Shown piece by piece: positions 59,497 through 64,000 of a stretch of DNA of 64,000 nucleotides (position 1 is its first letter; each line of letters starts with the position of its first letter). Position numbers and translations under genes: made by a program. The stretch covers positions 85,926-149,925 of the forward strand of contig BDSL01000159.1 of the NCBI GenBank assembly GCA_003116995.1, written 5' to 3'. Source of the stretch: Yamagishiella unicocca. Its lineage: Eukaryota > Chlorophyta > Chlorophyceae > Chlamydomonadales > Volvocaceae. The notes under the pieces were generated by a model that was given only the letters and a program-made list of their open reading frames with translations, had not been told where the DNA came from and did not search any database.

Positions 59497-59502
59497 TACG
59501 CC

Positions 59503-59586
59503 GTGTCTCTTCCGCAGTGCTTTCCCGCCGGGATAAGGGCGGGTGCCGCCTGTCGTGCGGCCACTGTAACGCGGTCTCTCTCTCTC
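59503..59586 (+). mobile_element. 84-bp LINE tail insertion
   Basis: It begins GTGTCTCTTCCGCAG, keeps both 3' hairpins and (TC)n, and is flanked by TACGCC at 59497-59502 and 59587-59592. Confidence 0.88.
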
Positions 59587-60227
59587 TACGCCTGAGTGCG
59601 TGAGAGGAGGAGCGCCCACCTGTCCGCAGACTCCCCAAGCAATCTGAAGCGGCAAGCGTGTGTGTGCGAGCTTAGGTGGCTTGGCTCGCGCGTGGGTGCG
59701 TTGCTTTGGGACGCTCTCTGCTGCCTAAGACCTTTGTCCTGAGAGGAGTGCATGTGTGTATGTGCATCAGACGCTCTGGCTCTGCTGGGTGCTGGATCGC
59801 TGTGCCAGAGCGCTGTGCATTCACATTCCCCGTGCCTCCGTTCTACCTGTAGCTGCCACCCCGCCGCTTGTATGTGGCAACTGAAACGGTGGTCACCACA
59901 CGCGCCTTTAGTTCATTGTCGTCATCACTGCCCAATGTGCTGCAAGCCAGCGGACTAACGCCCCCCCTTCGCTCCCCCTTTATGTGCGCGCGCCCAGAGT
60001 GTCTCGCGGGTGCAGCAGGGTGACAGCAGGGGCCAAAAGGTGCTTTGACAGATCGTCACCAGGGGTTCGCACGTGGTCCCCCACCGTACTACTGATCTGG
60101 CCCAATGGTGCTTACGTGCCCAGTGCTGATGGGATGGGCGGTTTTCACCATGGTATGAACGATCCATGACATTATAGCACTTCGCAAGGCAATTGTTCGG
60201 GTCCATGCGTCGGTGCAGCGACGGGCC
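59587..60227 (+). repeat. 641-bp LINE 5' monomer
   Basis: A complete unit with GCAATTG where other copies have GCACTTG near the end. It ends at GGGCC before TAC. Confidence 0.88.
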
Positions 60228-60230
60228 TAC

Positions 60231-63014
60231 GGTGGAGGCCGCCCCGGCAGGCGCTGGCGCCGCCGCCGTACCTCCTGACGCCCCGGCCGCCGCCGCTGCT
60301 GCCGCTGCGCCGGTGGCTGCCGCCCTGGCCGCCGCTGCTGCTGCCCCGCAGGCGGCTGCCGCCCCGGCCGCCGCGGCTGCCGTGGCGCCGGCGGCTGCCG
60401 TCCTGGTCGCAGTGGCCGCCGAGGCGCTGGCGACCGCCGGTTCGGCTGCCGCCGGTAGTCCTCCTGGGGCGGCCGCGGGTGCCGCGGCCACCACGGTGCT
60501 GACGACCGCAGCCCTGGCCGCCGCTGGCGCCGCCGCAGCGTCTCCCACGCCTCCTGACGCCCCAGCCGTCGCGGCTGTCACTGCCGCCCCCACTGCCCCG
60601 GCCGCCCCAGCCGCTCCAGCCGTCCCAGCCGCCCCTGCTGGCGCCGCCAGCTCCCCCGTCGCCCGTCACCCGCCTCGCCTGGCGCGCCCACCAGGGCTGG
60701 CTCGCCGCGGTCGTCGGCGTCGTGGCCGCGGTGCTGCAGCTGTCGTGGTCGTGGGCGCCCTCGCCGCAGCCGCTGGCGCCCTGGCCGCCCCGGGTCCCTC
60801 CACATCGCCGTCCCTTGCCGCCACCGCTCCCGGGGTGCCTCGCCCATCCCCTTCTCCCCCGCCCCCTGCCCTCGCTGGCCTTCGGATCGTGCCCGCTGCG
60901 GTGGCGCTGGGCATCCCCTTCACCAATCCGCCTGCCGCCCCCGTCCTCGATTGGGCGTCACGGATGTCGGAGGCCCGCCGCCGTCTCCAAAAGATCTCCC
61001 GCATGGCCCTGTCGATGTTCGGCCGTGCCACTGCGGCTGCAGCTTATGCTCTCCATATGGCGACGTACCACATGGAGCACTCGGGCTGCCGCCGGCGGAG
61101 GTCCTTGCTGGCATCATGGCCCTTGTCGCAAAGCTGGTGGATCGGGAGCTAGGCCCTGATGACGCCCAGCGCCGTTTCACTGGTGTCCCCCTCCGCCTGC
61201 TCTCCGGTCATCCCACCATCGGCGGCTTCGGTGTACTGCCCCTTCGGCTGCATGTCCTCAGCCGGCATGCCAAGTGGAGCCTGACGGTCGCCCGCTCCGC
61301 GCTGCAGCCCCCGGCTGCCCGCGCGCCGTGGATCCGGATTGCGGTCTCCTTCCTCTCTACCCTCCACCCTGCCTTCCGCCCGCTGGCCGTCACCACAGCT
61401 CGCCCGGATGGCCCGTGGCTCGGCGCCCCCTTCAGCTTGCCCCCGGACATCCACCGGCTTGCCACGAGCCTCGGTCACCTCCCCCCCCTGTCTGACGTCG
61501 CGGACCCCCCCCTGGAGCCGGGCGTCTGGTGCTTCAACGCGCCGCTGTGGGGCAACCCGCTCCTGCCCAACGCGGGGGCGCCGGGCCGGCGGCCGGGGTT
61601 GGAGGCTATCCATGGCCCCCTCACCATGTGCCGCCGCCTGCTGACCGTCGGCGACGCCGTCCGGGTGCAGGACGCTATGACCGCGTTTGAGGTGGAGCGC
61701 GCCCATGCCCTGGCGACGACGCCGGGCATGGCCATCTTCAGCCGGCTGGCTGAGCGCTGGACGACGCTCGTACGGCACGAGCTGGCGCCCTCCGAGCTGG
61801 CCATGGGTGCGCTCCAAGATCGCATCGCGGCGCGGGCTGCGGTGGCCGCTCTCCTTTCTGACATCTCGCCCGCATGGCTCGCTGCTGCTCGCCTGGCGCC
61901 CGATGGCCCCGCCCCGCCGTCGCCTGACGAGGTGGATGCTCTCCTCCTTGCTCGCCTGGGGTGGCGGCTGGGTGTGGACGCCGTGCTGCCCCTCACCTCC
62001 TTCACCGTCAAGCTGGGCACCCTGCTCCAGGCGGCGGAACTGGAGCGCCCCAGGCAGGCCTGTCATGCGGCGTATGTGCGGGAGGCGCTCGGGCTGTCCC
62101 CTGCTGTGGCTGCCACGCCCGAGGCGGCCCTTGTGGCGTTACGCGCGGTATGGCGGCGGTTGTGGAAGCGTCTTAAGTGGGAGCCGCGGTGGAAGGAGAT
62201 CCTCTGGCGGCTGGCGGTTGACGGGGTGCCCATGCCGGGCTCCTCCCACCTCCCGCTGGTCCCACCCGAACCGTGTGCTTGCGGCTGTTACCCCGCTGCA
62301 GCGGGTGTGGCCGAGTCGCCGCGCTTGCATCACTTTTGGTCTTGCCCCCTCGTCCGCCCGCTCTGGGATGAACTGGAAGTCTGCTGTGGATGCGGGGTCA
62401 CGCGTGAGCATGTGTGGTTGTGTGTGTCGCCGGATCCGACCACTGTGCTGCAGTGTGTGTGGGATGTGGTGGCGTTGGCGGCGCTCAACGCGATGGAGTG
62501 GGCGCGCCGGTACATACACTCTCATCGGCTCTCCGGCCCCACCCTCCCTGCTGCTATGCGTTCTGGCCTCCTTGCTAAGTTCTGGGCCTTGCTGCGGGAC
62601 TTTGCGGGCTTGGGTTTGCCCCGCAAGGACTGGGGTGACGTGGGGGTGGACCACCCATTTTTGTTCGTAACCGGGGGTCGGCTCATGTGCGCCGTGCCGC
62701 CCTAGCTAGCCTGCCTTGGCTGCTGTTTGTTCTTTCGTTCTTTCTTTCCTGGTGCCACCTTTGCTGGTTCGAGATACGAGTGGTGCGGGTGATGGGCAGG
62801 TGAGCCAATGGGGGCTTTTGTGGTGGTTTTGACGCGTCAGGGTGGCCTGCATGGGGCCGTGTCCTGCCGTCGCTTGTGCTGACTTTGCATGATGCTGTTT
62901 GCCTGCTGTTGCCCGTACCCGACCTTGGTTCCGTGTTTCTTCCGCAGTGCTTTCCCGCCGGGATAAGGGCGGGTGCCGCCTGTCGTGCGGCCACTGTAAC
63001 GCGGTCTCTCTCTC
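60231..63014 (+). pseudogene. 5'-truncated, frameshifted LINE copy
   Basis: It begins in the Ala-rich linker of ORF2 and runs to the 3' end. A run of four G in CACTCGGGGCTGCC is reduced to three at 61083-61085, shifting the frame; the second half stays open to the stop at 62705. It shares CTCCTCCCACC and TGTGGATGCGG variants with the full-length copy. The monomer's ATG at 60206 is in frame with the first half. Confidence 0.9.
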
Positions 63015-63020
63015 TACGCC

Positions 63021-63104
63021 GTGTCTCTTCCGCAGTGCTTTCCCGCCGGGATAAGGGCGGGTGCCGCCTGTCGTGCGGCCACTGTAACGCGGTCTCTCTC
63101 TCTC
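63021..63104 (+). mobile_element. 84-bp LINE tail insertion
   Basis: It has the same start (GTGTCTCTTCCGCAG) as the insert at 59503 and is flanked by TACGCC at 63015-63020 and 63105-63110. The identical truncation point suggests either a shared duplication with the 59.5 kb junction or a recurrent stop. Confidence 0.88.
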
Positions 63105-63742
63105 TACGCCTGAGTGCGTGAGAGGAGGAGCGCCCACCTGTCCGCAGACTCCCCAAGCAATCTGAAGCGGCAAGCGTGTGTGTGCGAGCTTAGGTGGCTT
63201 GGCTCGCGCGTGGGTGCGTTGCTTTGGGACGCTCTCTGCTGCCTAAGACCTTTGTCCTGAGAGGAGTGCATGTGTGTATGTGCATCAGACGCTCTGGCTC
63301 TGCTGGGTGCTGGATCGCTGTGCCAGAGCGCTGTGCATTCACATTCCCCGTGCCTCCGTTCTACCTGTAGCTGCCACCCCGCCGCTTGTATGTGGCAACT
63401 GAAACGGTGGTCACCACACGCGCCTTTAGTTCATTGTCGTCATCACTGCCCAATGTGCTGCAAGCCAGCGGACTAACGCCCCCCCTTCGCTCCCCCTTTA
63501 TGTGCGCGCGCCCAGAGTGTCTCGCGGGTGCAGCAGGGTGACAGCAGGGGCCAAAAGGTGCTTTGACAGATCGTCACCCCGGGGTTCGCACGTGGTCCCC
63601 CACCGTACTACTGATCTGGCCCAATGGTGCTTACGTGCCCAGTGCTGATGGGATGGGCGGTTTTCACCATGGTATGAACGATCCATGACATTATAGCACT
63701 TCGCAAGGCACTTGTTCGGGTCCATGCGTCGGTGCAGCGACG
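63105..63742 (+). repeat. LINE 5' monomer, last bases missing
   Basis: The unit stops at GCAGCGACGG instead of GACGGGCC and is joined to a LINE 3'-UTR fragment. Confidence 0.85.
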
Positions 63743-64000
63743 GTGCCACCTTTGCTGGTTTGTTCTTTCGTTCTTTCTTTCCTGGTGCCACCTTTGCTGG
63801 TTCGAGATACGAGTGGTGCGGGTGATGGGCAGGTGAGCCAATGGGGGCTTTTGTGGTGGTTTTGACGCGTAAGGGTGGCCTGCATGGGGCCGTGTCCTGC
63901 CGTCGCTTGTGCTGACTTTGCATGATGCTGTTTGCCTGCTGTTGCCCGTACCCGACCTTGGTTCCGTGTCTCTTCCGCAGTGCTTTCCGCCGGGATAAGG
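63743..64000 (+). mobile_element. Rearranged LINE 3'-UTR fragment running off the window
   Basis: TGCCACCTTTGCTGG occurs twice around a copy of TTTGTTCTTTCG, so the 5' end of this insert is internally rearranged. One C is missing in TGCTTTCCGCCGGG. The array continues past the window end. Confidence 0.8.

Noticed and set aside
63500..64000. Telomere repeats at the right edge
   Set aside because: No TTTTAGGG-type repeat is present; the window simply ends inside a LINE 3' UTR.

Overview
The window looks like nuclear DNA of a flagellated chlorophycean green alga of the Chlamydomonas/Volvox type. The evidence is GC-rich, intron-dense genes, TGTAA polyadenylation signals, an intraflagellar-transport gene (IFT80), a plastid ClpR4 subunit and a volvocine-style EGF plus exostosin (GT47) glycosyltransferase. 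I did not identify the species.

Left part (1-34.5 kb) is ordinary gene space with six spliced genes. I built each model by hand from homology, splice sites and phase, and each exon sum is a whole number of codons: a RHBDL4/RHBDD1-like rhomboid protease (minus, 896-5780), plastid CLPR4 (plus, 6032-8766), a probably plastid-targeted pseudokinase (minus, 10563-14303), S-adenosylhomocysteine hydrolase (minus, 15735-18257), IFT80 (minus, 20365-25925) and an EGF/exostosin protein (plus, 26413-33902). The rhomboid/CLPR4 and IFT80/exostosin pairs are divergent and share short upstream regions.

Right part (about 34.7 kb to the window end) is a nested array built almost entirely from one L1-type LINE. 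One near full-length copy (51739-59496) has a 5' region made of 641-bp tandem monomers, ORF1 (337 aa), ORF2 (1776 aa: endonuclease, reverse transcriptase, Ala-rich linker, zinc-binding C-terminus) and a 3' UTR ending in TGTAA plus a (TC)n tail rather than poly(A). Truncated copies are inserted again and again at one place, the monomer boundary GGGCC^TACGCC, usually leaving TACGCC-type target duplications. Some inserts are only about 19-50 bp of LINE tail. Two composite tRNA-related SINE insertions use the same boundary, and the C-type SINE shares CTGTAACGC with the LINE 3' end. A fragment of a second, diverged LINE family is also present.

The simplest reading is a self-targeting LINE array of the Zepp/ZeppL kind that marks centromeres or chromosome ends in green algae. 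The centromere role is inference. The monomeric 5' region, the hot spot at the element's own boundary and the hitch-hiking SINEs are visible in the sequence.
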